The notes: generated by a model from the letters alone, not told the origin. DNA of 64,000 bases from Litchfieldia alkalitelluris (GCF_002153425.1 NZ_KZ119600.1:3540120-3604119); one strand, 5' to 3'; shown: positions 27,450-36,017, numbered from the stretch's first letter. Made by a program: numbers and translations.

Positions 27450-28079
27450 ATGTGGAAAGATGTATATGAGGGTTTCAGCGAATTAACGAAAACAGAGCAA
27501 ATGGCTCTTTTTGACGCTATGAAGCAGGATTTGTTTCCAGAAGAACCAGATAAAATCACAAAACTACTCAAAACCATTCATGAGGCACGATTTTCTTCGG
27601 GGATTGCTTGTGTGCATTTTGGAAGTATGTCTGTTAAGCGTAATGGTAAGTATCGTACTCGCCAACGCTATCTATGTAAGGATTGCAATAAGACGTTCAA
27701 CGATATGACCAATACGCCATTTGCAGATTCACGATACCCTGAAAAATGGGTTAAGTACATCGAACTAATGGTTAATGGATTTACACTACCCAAAATTGCT
27801 GAACAACTTCAAATACACATTTCCACTGCATTTTATTGGAGACATAAAATCTTGAACGCTTTAGGGAGTCTTGGTTTTAATCAATTGCAAGGGACCGTAG
27901 AAAGTGACGAAACCTTCTTTCGTGAGTCTTTAAAAGGTCGACGTGAAATCACTCATAGAAAAGCCAAGAAACGTGGTCAAAAGGACAAGAAAAGAGGTAT
28001 TTCTAACCTTAAAATTGCTGTTGTAGTAGCACAAGATAGAAATGGTAATACCTCTATTGGTTCCGTTGGCTTGAATTAG
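27450..28079 (+). pseudogene. IS1595-family transposase, truncated
   Basis: The 209-residue frame starts with an ATG after AAGGAGGCG and an extended -10 promoter TGATATAAT (27418-27426). It has the IS1595 zinc-ribbon region (NGKYRTRQRYLCKDCNKTF), but the first CxxC is changed to CVHF. A helix-turn-helix (GFTLPKIAEQLQIHISTAFYWRHKIL) and the first catalytic Asp region (GTVESDETFF) follow. The protein stops just after VVVAQDRNGNT, where relatives continue for about 100 residues with the remaining catalytic residues. The next 130 bases hold an open stretch in another frame (KDLAFDKRVEQMLI) of unknown origin. Inactive. Confidence 0.82.
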
Positions 28080-28174
28080 GCAAGGATTTAGCGTTTGATA
28101 AACGAGTTGAGCAAATGCTTATTTCAGCGTGTCAAAAGTCTAATTATATAACAGTTGAAATGTTGAGAAGTGCA

Positions 28175-28204
28175 TAAAAAAAAGACCCCAAATTTGAGGT
28201 CTAA
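28175..28204 (-). terminator. terminator of the passenger gene pair
   Basis: Minus strand AGACCTC, AAATTT loop, GGGGTCT, TTTTTTT (one G-U pair). Confidence 0.8.
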
Positions 28205-28211
28205 CGGATTT

Positions 28212-28505
28212 TCAATAGTTTTTCTTGTTCTTGTTGATATAAACAAAAATGCTACCAAATACACTCAAAGAAACCGTAAAATATAACAATATGTCGGGTA
28301 TTATTTTTGTTGGAACTACGTCTATCAAATGAAGAACAATTAGTGCGACAATACCTAAATATAAGAAATTGAACAACATATTATTTGTTTTATATTGAAT
28401 TTCTTTGCCTCTTTCATCTTTCCCTTCTGCACTTGATTGGAATTTCAATAGATACATTTGACTAATGAATATTAAAACAACAAATAAAATTTTTAACCAT
28501 AACAT
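28212..28505 (-). CDS. small membrane protein paired with an HTH regulator
   Basis: A 97-residue protein with three hydrophobic segments (residues about 2-18, 45-65, 72-90) separated by a charged loop (SSAEGKDERGKEIQYK). Such proteins commonly follow a small Cro-like regulator in Firmicutes, as here: the regulator's stop at 28511 lies a few bases before the ATG at 28505, with GGGAGGGG between. Function unknown. It is carried inside the transposon. Confidence 0.7.
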   Translation of the reverse strand: MLWLKILFVVLIFISQMYLLKFQSSAEGKDERGKEIQYKTNNMLFNFLYLGIVALIVLHLIDVVPTKIIPDILLYFTVSLSVFGSIFVYINKNKKNY

Positions 28506-28510
28506 CGTTA

Positions 28511-28711
28511 TCACCCCTCCCTATAATCAAAAACATCTGTCAATGGTTTTTCAAAAGCGTTTGCAATTTTAAAGGCAAGAATTAAAGAAGGATTATATTT
28601 ATTTTTCTCAAGGGTAGCAATCGTTTGTCTACTAACCCCAACCCTTGTTGCAAGTTGTTCTTGAGTCCATCCTTTTTCCGCCCGATAAATTACTAATTTA
28701 TTGTGCAACAA
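28511..28711 (-). CDS. small HTH XRE-family regulator
   Basis: A 66-residue protein that is almost all Cro/C1-type helix-turn-helix: KGWTQEQLATRVGVSRQTIATLEKNKYNPSL, ending PLTDVFDYREG. This is the YozG/YgzD-like type. The start is a TTG at 28711, five bases after AGAGGTGG; the GTG further upstream is part of the ribosome site. A tandem palindromic operator lies just upstream, so autoregulation is likely. Cotranscribed with the membrane protein gene. Confidence 0.85.
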   Translation of the reverse strand: MLHNKLVIYRAEKGWTQEQLATRVGVSRQTIATLEKNKYNPSLILAFKIANAFEKPLTDVFDYREG

Positions 28712-28732
28712 TAGAACCACCTCTGACCTCCA

Positions 28733-28774
28733 TTGTAATCTATTTCTTACAAATTGTAAAATTTTTCTTACAAA
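28733..28774 (-). promoter_or_regulatory. tandem 21-bp palindromic operator
   Basis: Two directly adjoining 21-base units (28733-28753 and 28754-28774), each with TTGTAA at one end and TTACAA at the other, differing at about three bases. On the minus strand the unit next to the gene overlaps a -10-like TACAAT. Probably bound by the HTH regulator just downstream. Confidence 0.7.
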
Positions 28775-28837
28775 TTTTTATAAGTTGAATTTTCGAGAGA
28801 ATTTGTGGTAAAAGCAACAATCTTTTAGAAAACAGCC

Positions 28838-28876
28838 TAAAAAAAATCCCTTGTACCATAAGCACAAGAGATTTGG
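28838..28876 (-). terminator. terminator of yutD, abutted by the transposon
   Basis: Minus strand AATCTCTTGT, 9-base loop, ACAAGGGATT, TTTTTTTA. The T-tract runs straight into the transposon end at 28837. Confidence 0.85.
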
Positions 28877-28948
28877 TTCAAAAATTAAACGATAACTTCC
28901 TCACTATCTCAAAAACTAGGATAAAAACAAGTTGGAATATAAATTAAG

Positions 28949-29251
28949 TTATCCTTCACTTGTATCACTGCTCGCTGATTGCTTTACTTTTTTCAATATA
29001 AAGTAAGCACAGCCGAAATTACAGTATTCATAAATATATTCAGGTAGAGCTGTTATTTTTGAATCAAAAGTGGCTTTCTTGTTTTGCTCATCAAAAAAAC
29101 CTTTGAGTCGAAGTTGATCATATCCCCAATCCCCAACAATATAGTCATATTTATTTAAGACATCACTGTATCTATTTTTAAATTCTTCTTCATTCCATCC
29201 GTTCTTTACATCTTCAATTACTTCGAAACTTACTCCTTGGATGCGAATCAT
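28949..29251 (-). CDS. yutD: YutD family protein (DUF1027)
   Basis: A 100-residue conserved Firmicutes protein with the signature FKNRYSDVLNKYDYIVGDWGYDQLRLKGFF and EYCNFGCAYFILKK. Function unknown. GCGAGGTGG seven bases before the ATG at 29251 sets the start. The protein lies, as in B. subtilis, next to a spore lipoprotein gene and lipA. Confidence 0.92.
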   Translation of the reverse strand: MIRIQGVSFEVIEDVKNGWNEEEFKNRYSDVLNKYDYIVGDWGYDQLRLKGFFDEQNKKATFDSKITALPEYIYEYCNFGCAYFILKKVKQSASSDTSEG

Positions 29252-29402
29252 TTGATAGCCACCTCGCTTTATTATTACTATCATGACTTATTTTTCAATA
29301 AATTTCAATAAAAAATCATTCCGACTACCCTAAAAATACCCACTAATTACCACAAAAAATAAAAATAACATAGGTCAACCTAATAAATAGGAGGTGGTCT
29401 TG

Positions 29403-30113
29403 ATGAAAAAACGTATTTCATCCATCCTAGTCACAAGTTTATGTATAACTATTATGAGTGGCTGTGGTACCAATGAAGAAAGCGCAGACGGAGCAAGGGG
29501 ACAGCAGTTAGATTTTTTAAGAGGATACCAGCAACCTGAAAAGCACTTTGTCATAAACCGAAGCGCCAATACTGACTTCGACCAATATTCTCGATTTGGA
29601 TTTGGGCGATATACTGATAACATTGCTTTAGGTAACAATGATGAGCAACCCTATGCAGTGTACGACCGTTCCCTAATGGCCGAAACGATTGGTCAACTCA
29701 CTGCTTCTCTTAGGGAGATTAATGAAGCTGCTGCATTAGTGACTGACCATTATGTTTTAGTCGCTTATGATTCAAGGGATAATAACGGCGATAATGATGA
29801 AAAAAATAGAGACTATATAGCTACTCAAGTGAAAAATACGGCTTACTCTATTGTGCCTGCATATTATGACGTATATGTGAGTGACGAGCCAACGATGATG
29901 ATTGAGCTCGAAAAATTCAGAGGGTTATCACCTAAAGATCAAGATTATAGAGGTTCCTTAAATGCTACCATTGAGGAGATGAAACAATCGCCACAAGGAG
30001 AAACAATTAACTTCAGTGACGATCGTATGTCCCAATCTGAAGATCTAGAGAACATTGATGACAATCAAGATATTAATACTAATCGAGCAGGTAGCATGAT
30101 GTTCAGGGATTAA
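29403..30113 (+). CDS. yutC: YhcN/YlaJ-type sporulation lipoprotein (YutC-like)
   Basis: A 236-residue lipoprotein. The signal ends in the lipobox IMSGC (Cys about residue 21). The centre (AALVTDHYVLVAYD, and AYYDVYVSDEP followed by MMIELEKFRG) matches the YhcN/YlaJ spore lipoprotein family. The C terminus is acidic and rich in Asn/Asp. AGGAGGTGG lies before the ATG at 29403. Location between yutD and lipA supports the name yutC, which is given from memory of gene order. Expected on the forespore membrane. Confidence 0.82.
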   Translation: MKKRISSILVTSLCITIMSGCGTNEESADGARGQQLDFLRGYQQPEKHFVINRSANTDFDQYSRFGFGRYTDNIALGNNDEQPYAVYDRSLMAETIGQLTASLREINEAAALVTDHYVLVAYDSRDNNGDNDEKNRDYIATQVKNTAYSIVPAYYDVYVSDEPTMMIELEKFRGLSPKDQDYRGSLNATIEEMKQSPQGETINFSDDRMSQSEDLENIDDNQDINTNRAGSMMFRD

Positions 30114-30125
30114 CACTATATTGAT

Positions 30126-30152
30126 ACCGGGCAAAAATCGCCCGGTTTTTTT
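30126..30152 (+). terminator. terminator of yutC
   Basis: CCGGGC, 7-base loop, GCCCGG, TTTTTTT. Confidence 0.9.
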
Positions 30153-30154
30153 AT

Positions 30155-30226
30155 GGTATCTTTGGTATCTTTGGTATCTTTGGTATCTGTGGGATCTGTG
30201 GGATCTGTGGTATCTTTGGTATCTGT
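30155..30226. repeat. 9-bp minisatellite, eight copies
   Basis: Eight uninterrupted copies of a 9-base unit, GGTATCTTT with variants GGTATCTGT and GGGATCTGT. Being a multiple of three it keeps a reading frame (Val-Ser-Leu repeats), but there is no ribosome site and no support for a gene. Confidence 0.9.
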
Positions 30227-30245
30227 TCTTCTAATCAAGATTAGT

Positions 30246-31659
30246 ATAGTGCCCGGGGCGGTTTTATGCGCAGTGATTCGGGCACTATTTCTTGGTTATA
30301 GTGCCCGAAGACTATTCAGCACTCGTGTTTCGGGCACTATCCCTTACTCATAGTGCCCGAAGCTCCTTCAGTACTCGGGCTCCGGGAACTATTTCTTACT
30401 CATAGTGCCCGGAGACTATTCAGCACTCGGGCTTCGGGCACTATTTCTCGCTCATAGTGCTCGGAGCACCTTCAGCACTCAAGCTTCGGGAACTATTCCT
30501 CGCTCGTAGTGCCCGAAGCTACTTTAGGAATCGGGCTTCGGGCACTATTCCTTATTCATAGTGCCCGAAGACTATTCAGCACTCGGGCTTCGGGAACTAT
30601 CCCTTACTAATAGTGCCCGGAGATACTTCAGCACTCGGGCTTCGGGCACTATTTCTTACTCATAGTGCCCGGAGACTATTCAGCACTCGGGCTTCGGGCA
30701 CTATTTCTCGCTCATAGTGCTCGGAGCATCTTTAGCACTCGGGCTTCGGGCACTATCCCTTACTCATAGTGCCCGGAGATGCTTCAGCACTCGGGCTTCG
30801 GGCACTATCCCTTACTCATAGTGCCCAGAGCTACTTCAGTACTCGGGGTTCGGGCACTATTTCTTGATCATAGTGCCCGGAGCTACTTCAGTACTCGGGG
30901 TTCGGGCACTATTTCTTGATCATAGTGCCCGGAGATGCTTCAGCACTCGGGCTTCGGGAACTATTCCTTACTCATAGTGCCCGGAGATGCTTCAGCACTC
31001 GTGTTTCGGGAACTATTCCTTACTCATAGTGCCCGGAGATGCTTCAGCACTCGTGTTTCGGGCACTATTTCTTGATCATAGTGCCCGAAGCTACTTCAGG
31101 AATCGGGCTTCGGGAACTATTCCTCGCTCATAGTTGCCCGAAGCTACTTTAGGAATCGGGCTTCGGGCACTATTCCTTATTCATAGTGCCCGGAGACTAT
31201 TCAGCACCTGGGCTTCGGGTACTATTTCTCGCTCATAGTGCCCGAAGCTACTTCAGGAATCGGGCTTCGGGTACTATTTCTCGCTCATAGTGCCCGAAGC
31301 TACTTCAGGAATCGGGCTTCGGGTACTATTTCTCGCTCATAGTGCCCGAAGATGCTTCAGTAATCGGGCTTCGGGCACTATCCCTTACTAATAGTGCCCG
31401 AAGACTATTCAGTACTCGGGTTTCGGGCACTATCCCTTACTAATAGTGCTCGGAGCACCTTCAGCACTCAAGCTTCGGGCACTATCCCTTACTAATAGTG
31501 CCCGGAGCTACTTCAGTCTCGGGGTTCGGGCACTATTTCTTGATCATAGTGCCCGAAGCTACTTCAGTCTCGGGGTTCGGGAACTATTTCTTGATCATAG
31601 TGCCCGGAGCTACTTCAGTCTCGGGGTTCGGGCACTATTTCACTCTCATAGTCCCAGCC
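30246..31659. repeat. array of 27 tandem 52-bp palindromic units
   Basis: Units start at 30246 and recur every 52 bases; unit 18 has one extra base and the last three are 51 bases. Each unit begins ATAGTGCCCGAAG (or CGGAG) and, after a loop of about 14 bases, closes with CTTCGGGCACTAT, so each can form a 13-bp hairpin. A linker of about nine bases (such as TTCTCGCTC or TTCTTGATC) joins units. A partial unit, ATAGTCCCAGCC, ends the array. Units 20 and 21 are identical, as are 4 and 9, which points to recent duplication. It lies between the 3' ends of yutC and lipA. Open frames within it are translations of the repeat. It is not a CRISPR array. Confidence 0.95.
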
Positions 31660-31671
31660 AGAGAATCTTTA

Positions 31672-31710
31672 AATAAACAGAAAGAGGACATCAACAGACG
31701 CCCTCTCTCT
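31672..31710 (-). terminator. terminator of lipA
   Basis: Minus strand AGAGGGCGTC, TGTT loop, GATGTCCTCT, TTCTGTTTATTT; the stem needs two G-U pairs. Confidence 0.75.
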
Positions 31711-31717
31711 AACTCTA

Positions 31718-32626
31718 TTATTTCGCTTCCCTTTGCTCATCAAAGCCATGTTCCTCTGCTGCATTAACCTGCTCATCAGCATGATAAGAAGAGCGAACTA
31801 ATGGACCAGACTCACAATGCTTGAAGCCTTTACTCATAGCAATTTCACGTAATTCATTAAATTCTTCTGGAGTCCAATATTTTTTTATCTTTAAGTGACT
31901 TTTCGTTGGTTGTAGATATTGACCAATCGTCATAATGTCTACGTCAACAGACCTAAGATCATCCATCACCTGTATAATTTCTTCTTTCGTTTCTCCAAGA
32001 CCTATCATTAGACTTGATTTGGTTGGAATCTTAGGTTGCATTTCTTTTGCTCTTCTTAAGAATTCTAAGGATCGACGATAAGTTGCCCTGGCACGAACTT
32101 TTGGTGTCAGCCTCTCAACCGTCTCAATATTGTGATTAAGAATATTTGGGCGAGCATCCATTAAAATCTTAAGGTTTTCCTCTTTTCCACCCATGTCTGA
32201 TGGCAAGACCTCAACAGTAGTAAATGGACTCTTACGACGGATAGCACGGACAGTTTCAGCAAAAATTTCAGCACCGCCATCTTTTAAGTCATCTCTCGCT
32301 ACAGCAGTAATAACTGCATGCTTAAGACCCATTAGCTTCACTGACTCAGCTACTCGTTCTGGCTCTTGACGGTCTAATTCATTAGGAAGACCAGTATTTA
32401 CAGCACAGAATCTGCAAGCACGTGTACAAACATCCCCAAGAATCATAAAGGTTGCTGTCTTTCTTTCTGCCCAACATTCATGAATATTAGGACAACGTGC
32501 TTCTTCACATACAGTATGTAGTTTTTTCTCACGCATCATCTTTTTTAATCCTGTATAAGAATCATTAGTATTCAGTTTTATTTTCAACCATTCAGGTTTA
32601 CGGATATATTCTTCGTTGTTTGCCAT
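31718..32626 (-). CDS. lipA: lipoyl synthase
   Basis: Radical SAM enzyme that inserts two sulfur atoms into protein-bound octanoyl groups. The auxiliary cluster cysteines are Cys40, Cys45 and Cys51 ([12 protein letters not shown]) and the radical SAM triad is Cys67, Cys71 and Cys74 (CTRACRFC). The C-terminal SSYHADE serine that ligates the auxiliary cluster is also present. 302 residues, full length. GGAGCGTG precedes the ATG. It stands between the palindrome array and lytH, in the B. subtilis order. Confidence 0.98.
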   Translation of the reverse strand: MANNEEYIRKPEWLKIKLNTNDSYTGLKKMMREKKLHTVCEEARCPNIHECWAERKTATFMILGDVCTRACRFCAVNTGLPNELDRQEPERVAESVKLMGLKHAVITAVARDDLKDGGAEIFAETVRAIRRKSPFTTVEVLPSDMGGKEENLKILMDARPNILNHNIETVERLTPKVRARATYRRSLEFLRRAKEMQPKIPTKSSLMIGLGETKEEIIQVMDDLRSVDVDIMTIGQYLQPTKSHLKIKKYWTPEEFNELREIAMSKGFKHCESGPLVRSSYHADEQVNAAEEHGFDEQREAK

Positions 32627-32948
32627 ATCAATTCACGCTCCGTTCTATTCCCATAAAACACATTTCATTATTATTTATAAGACACGTTGTAGAAGGACAC
32701 TACTAAAAGTATTCCATAAAGCTTGAGAATCATTAGTAACTTTACCATGAAAAAAAGTATGGCGCAAGGCAACTGCCTAGGGCTAATACGGTGTCTATCC
32801 TTGTGATCAAAGGCATTATCCCCAACTTTTTTGATAATTAAATGTTATCTTGCTCACTTAGATAGTGGCATTGTTAACATTTGTCAGAATGAGTGAATCG
32901 ATTTTGCAAAAAATATGCAGGGATGACGATGAAAGGAGAAATCTTCGT
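32627..32948. other. divergent non-coding region between lipA and lytH
   Basis: About 320 bases with the short inverted repeat AGGCAACTGCCT near 32767. An open frame runs into lytH from 32865 but has no ribosome site. No clear promoter elements could be assigned; lytH homologues use a sporulation sigma factor. Confidence 0.5.
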
Positions 32949-33941
32949 ATGAAAACATTTAAACCGATTTTTTTCCTACTACCTCTTTTATTCATCTTGC
33001 CACTACATTTTTCAGCAGAAAATACGGATGATCTGTCTCCTGAGGAAATATATCACGAACGGATGGCTTTATATTTAAAGGCAGAGACAATGACTCAAAT
33101 ACCATGGTACTACTATGCTGCTGTAGATAGTTATGAAAGGGGATTAAGGCGGGCAAGAAAAGATTTACCTGAGGAAGAGGGTTTGATTGCCATTTATTAC
33201 ACTCCAGAAGAATGGGTTGGGGCACAAAACCCAGATTTGGATGACACTAACCCAACTTCCATTGCCATGTTTGGGGGAATTGGTTTAGATGGTAATGGAG
33301 ATGGAAAAGCAGATATCACTGATGATGAAGATGTCTTATACACTTTTTCACAGCATATGGATAAGTACGGGGCGAAAGAAGAGGATATAAAAATAGCTTT
33401 ATGGGACTATTATCAGCGAGATAAGGCTGTCGAGCTTGTAACAGGACATGCAAAAGTTTATAAAGAGTTCAACACCCTTGATCTAAGTGATAGATCATTC
33501 CCAGTACCGTTGCGTTATAACTATAGTTATCGAAGTACATGGGGTGATGGACGAGGCTGGGGAGGACGAAGAATTCATGAAGGGACGGATATATTCGCAG
33601 ATCATGGTACTCCAGTTAAGTCCACCACTTATGGAATTGTGGAACTAAAGGGTTGGAATAAGTATGGTGGATGGCGCGTTGGTATCCGTGATATAAACAA
33701 TGTGTACCACTACTATGCCCATTTGAGTAGCTTTGAGAAAAACATGGAACGTGGAACGATCGTTGAACCTGGAACAGTCATTGGGTATGTCGGAAGCTCT
33801 GGTTATGGAAAACCAGGTACACAAGGAAAGTTTCCGCCTCACCTACATTATGGCATGTATCGGGATAACGGATTAATTGAGTGGTCCTTTGATCCATATC
33901 CAAGGCTTAGAGCTTGGGAAAAACAAGATAGGAAAAAGTAA
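32949..33941 (+). CDS. lytH: sporulation L-Ala-D-Glu endopeptidase LytH (YunA), M23 family
   Basis: Trims the peptide side chains of spore cortex peptidoglycan. 330 residues with a signal peptide (residues 1-23, FFLLPLLFILPLHFSA). The N-terminal half is a helical domain; the C-terminal M23 metallopeptidase has zinc ligands His and Asp in IHEGTDIF and the catalytic histidines in YYAHLSS and PHLHYGMY. The ATG at 32949 is chosen since AAAGGAG precedes it by ten bases and the signal peptide starts there. Neighbours lipA and yunB match B. subtilis. Confidence 0.92.
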   Translation: MKTFKPIFFLLPLLFILPLHFSAENTDDLSPEEIYHERMALYLKAETMTQIPWYYYAAVDSYERGLRRARKDLPEEEGLIAIYYTPEEWVGAQNPDLDDTNPTSIAMFGGIGLDGNGDGKADITDDEDVLYTFSQHMDKYGAKEEDIKIALWDYYQRDKAVELVTGHAKVYKEFNTLDLSDRSFPVPLRYNYSYRSTWGDGRGWGGRRIHEGTDIFADHGTPVKSTTYGIVELKGWNKYGGWRVGIRDINNVYHYYAHLSSFEKNMERGTIVEPGTVIGYVGSSGYGKPGTQGKFPPHLHYGMYRDNGLIEWSFDPYPRLRAWEKQDRKK

Positions 33942-33946
33942 AGAAA

Positions 33947-33986
33947 AAAGAGTATCCCATCAAATACAACGGGATACTCCTTCTTT
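33947..33986. terminator. bidirectional terminator between lytH and the SNF transporter gene
   Basis: GAGTATCCC, 12-base loop, GGGATACTC, CTTCTTTTT; A-rich on the other side. Confidence 0.85.
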
Positions 33987-35336
33987 TTATGCAAAGAACA
34001 TATTATAAATATTTAACCCTAGGATAACTAATATACCTAGTGGTGCTACAATTCTTAAGAACCAAAGCCATAGAAGACCGATAATGCTGTCTGTTAAGCC
34101 AGTTTCTCTTAATGCATCAACTTTATTCCATCCCCACCCTACAAATAGAGCAACAATTAAGCCACCTAATGGTAAGGTATATTGATCCGTAATCGTATCA
34201 ACAAGGTCTAAGAATGGAAGTCCAAAGATCGGTTGAGATAATGGTCCACCTTGACTCAACGCAGATGGTACTCCGAATAATGTGACTAAAATACCTGCTA
34301 CTAATGTCGCTTTCCTTCTACTCCAAGTGAATTGTCGCATGACATAAGAAACACTTACTTCAAGTAACGAGATTGCTGATGACAGTGCGGCAATCGCTAC
34401 TAAGAAGAAGAATACAATAGCAACGAAAGTTCCAGCGCCTCCCATTGCATTAAATACTTCTGGCAATGCGATGAAGATTAATCCAGGACCATCTCCTGGC
34501 TCTCCACCAAATGTGAATACAACTGGGAAGATAACAATACCTGCAATAATTGCAAATAGGGTATCTAAAGTAACAACTGTTCCAGCTGCACTTGGGAGCC
34601 TCGCGTCCTTTGGTAAATAACTACTATAGGCAATCATAGCACCCATACCAAGTGATAAAGTAAAGAATGCCTGACCGATTGCTGCTACATAAACACTTGG
34701 TTCAGCAAATGCACCCCAATCTGGAGTGAATAGGAAGGCTAAACCTTCTCCAGCACCATCTAGTGTAAGAGAGTATCCAGCTAAAATAATTAATAATAAA
34801 GCTAATAGTGGCATGAATATTTTATTTGAAAGTTCAATACCTTTTTTAACACCAAAGAATACAATACCAACTACTACAGCCATAAAGATTACTTGCCATA
34901 CGACAGGGCCTGCAGTTCCACCGATGAATGCTCCGAAGAAATCACCATATTCTCCAGCACCCACTGCTTGTGCAGATCCTGTTAAGTAGCTGAAGAAGTA
35001 ATAAACGACCCAACCAGCAATAACACCGTAGAAAGATAAAATTAAGAATGAGGTTAAAACACCTAATACCCCACCAATTACCCAAGGCTTCCCGGGAGCA
35101 ATATTTTTGTAAGAACCAATAACGTCTGATTGCCCCTTTCGCCCAATGGAAAATTCAGCAAGTAAGACAGGTAAACCTACTAAGAAAATACAAAGTACAT
35201 AAATTATTAAAAATGCCGCTCCACCATTTTCACCTGTTACGTAAGAAAAACGCCAAATATTCCCTAAACCAACTGCTGATCCAACTGCGGCTAATATAAA
35301 GCCCATTTTCGTTGCCCATTGTTCACGTGTTGCCAT
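33987..35336 (-). CDS. sodium-dependent symporter, SNF/NSS family
   Basis: A 449-residue, 11-12 helix transporter of the neurotransmitter:sodium symporter family, which imports amino acids with Na+. The TM1 signature VGSAVGLGNIWRFSYVTGENGG with the unwound GLGN segment is diagnostic, and SLGMGAMIAYSSYLP in TM6 forms the substrate site. Similar to B. subtilis YocR/YhdH. Substrate unknown. The ATG at 35336 follows GGGGGAAGGAG; a TTG three codons upstream overlaps that site. The gene is not part of the usual yut-yun order. Confidence 0.93.
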   Translation of the reverse strand: MATREQWATKMGFILAAVGSAVGLGNIWRFSYVTGENGGAAFLIIYVLCIFLVGLPVLLAEFSIGRKGQSDVIGSYKNIAPGKPWVIGGVLGVLTSFLILSFYGVIAGWVVYYFFSYLTGSAQAVGAGEYGDFFGAFIGGTAGPVVWQVIFMAVVVGIVFFGVKKGIELSNKIFMPLLALLLIILAGYSLTLDGAGEGLAFLFTPDWGAFAEPSVYVAAIGQAFFTLSLGMGAMIAYSSYLPKDARLPSAAGTVVTLDTLFAIIAGIVIFPVVFTFGGEPGDGPGLIFIALPEVFNAMGGAGTFVAIVFFFLVAIAALSSAISLLEVSVSYVMRQFTWSRRKATLVAGILVTLFGVPSALSQGGPLSQPIFGLPFLDLVDTITDQYTLPLGGLIVALFVGWGWNKVDALRETGLTDSIIGLLWLWFLRIVAPLGILVILGLNIYNMFFA

Positions 35337-35783
35337 TGAATGCAACTCCTTCCCCCTAGTAAAATTTACTCACTTTTTTCTGTATATTCTGACTTTTAAG
35401 CACGCAAAAATGTTTTTGTTCTTCTCCCCCCCCCTTAAACACCATAGGATTACTTTCATAACATGTCTTATGGCATATTTTTTATCATTATATTCGTCCT
35501 ATTGCGTTTTATTATATATATCTAATGTCGAAATGTCAAAGTATTTTCTGAATATTATATATAACTCAGAAAACTTTTTACTAGAATGCTACCATACTAT
35601 ATGTTTTTAAGGGATTATCAGTATTCAAAGAGTGTTATTAGTGCTGTATGGATATGTGAATATATTTTTTCAAGAAAGTAAAATTTGCTCTATTTAGTAG
35701 ATTGACTGACAGTTTTCCACAATTAACACTATTTTTTTGAGAAGTAGAAGATATCTTCTTTAATGAGTACCCAAAGCTACGCT

Positions 35784-35975
35784 AAATAAGTGGAGTTTTT
35801 CCCTCTAAACTGCAAAAGATAGCTTGCTTACGCAAAATAAGGGTAGGTTTTCCCTTTAAGCACACACATAACTCAAAATATCTTGATTATCAAGTAAATA
35901 GCGGGAATTTCTCCATCTATTTTAACTATTTTCGGTGCCATTTTTTTAATAAGGGTAATTTCTCCACTTATCATA
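35784..35975. repeat. four degenerate repeats spaced 51-61 bases apart
   Basis: Related phrases start at 35784 (AAATAAGTGGAGTTTTTCCC), 35835 (AAATAAGGGTAGGTTTTCCC), 35896 (AAATAGCGGGAATTTCTCCA) and 35948 (AATAAGGGTAATTTCTCCAC). Each has a GG-rich left part and a CC-rich right part that can make a weak hairpin. They look like an eroded tandem array with a period close to that of the array at 30246 but another sequence. Confidence 0.55.
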
Positions 35976-36017
35976 TCAACGCATGTTACTGATTGATTTC
36001 CTCACTTATTAACAAAC

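Larger units (their letters stand above)
27367..28837. mobile_element. 1.47-kb transposon with 27-bp terminal inverted repeats and passenger genes
   Basis: Left end GGCTGTTTTC, GTAT, AGATTGTTGCTTT (27367-27393) and the inverse of the right end (28811-28837), GGCTGTTTTC, TAAA, AGATTGTTGCTTT, match at 24 of 27 bases. TAAAAAA flanks both ends (27360-27366 and 28838-28844), a possible 7-base target duplication though low in complexity. Inside are a broken IS1595-type transposase gene and a minus-strand HTH/membrane gene pair. The right end abuts the T-tract of the yutD terminator. It is probably non-autonomous now. Confidence 0.8.

Noticed and set aside
28079-28180. Programmed frameshift to extend the IS1595 transposase
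   Set aside because: The alternative frame (KDLAFDKRVEQMLI to LRSA) does not resemble the rest of an IS1595 transposase and is far too short; no slippery sequence is evident.
30153-30353. Open frame with Val-Ser-Leu repeats
   Set aside because: It translates the 9-bp minisatellite after a terminator and lacks a ribosome site.
30246-31659. Possible CRISPR array
   Set aside because: The variable segments are not unique spacers; whole units repeat with the same few loop and linker variants, each unit is a palindrome, and there are no cas genes nearby.
31446-31767. Open reading frames inside the palindrome array (repeats of SYFSLGVRALFLDHS)
   Set aside because: They are direct translations of the 52-base unit, shift frame with unit length, and have no ribosome binding site.
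35426-35434. Run of nine C upstream of the SNF symporter as a phase-variation tract
   Set aside because: It lies about 90 bases from the start codon, outside any evident promoter spacer, so a switching role is not supported; only noted as a homopolymer.
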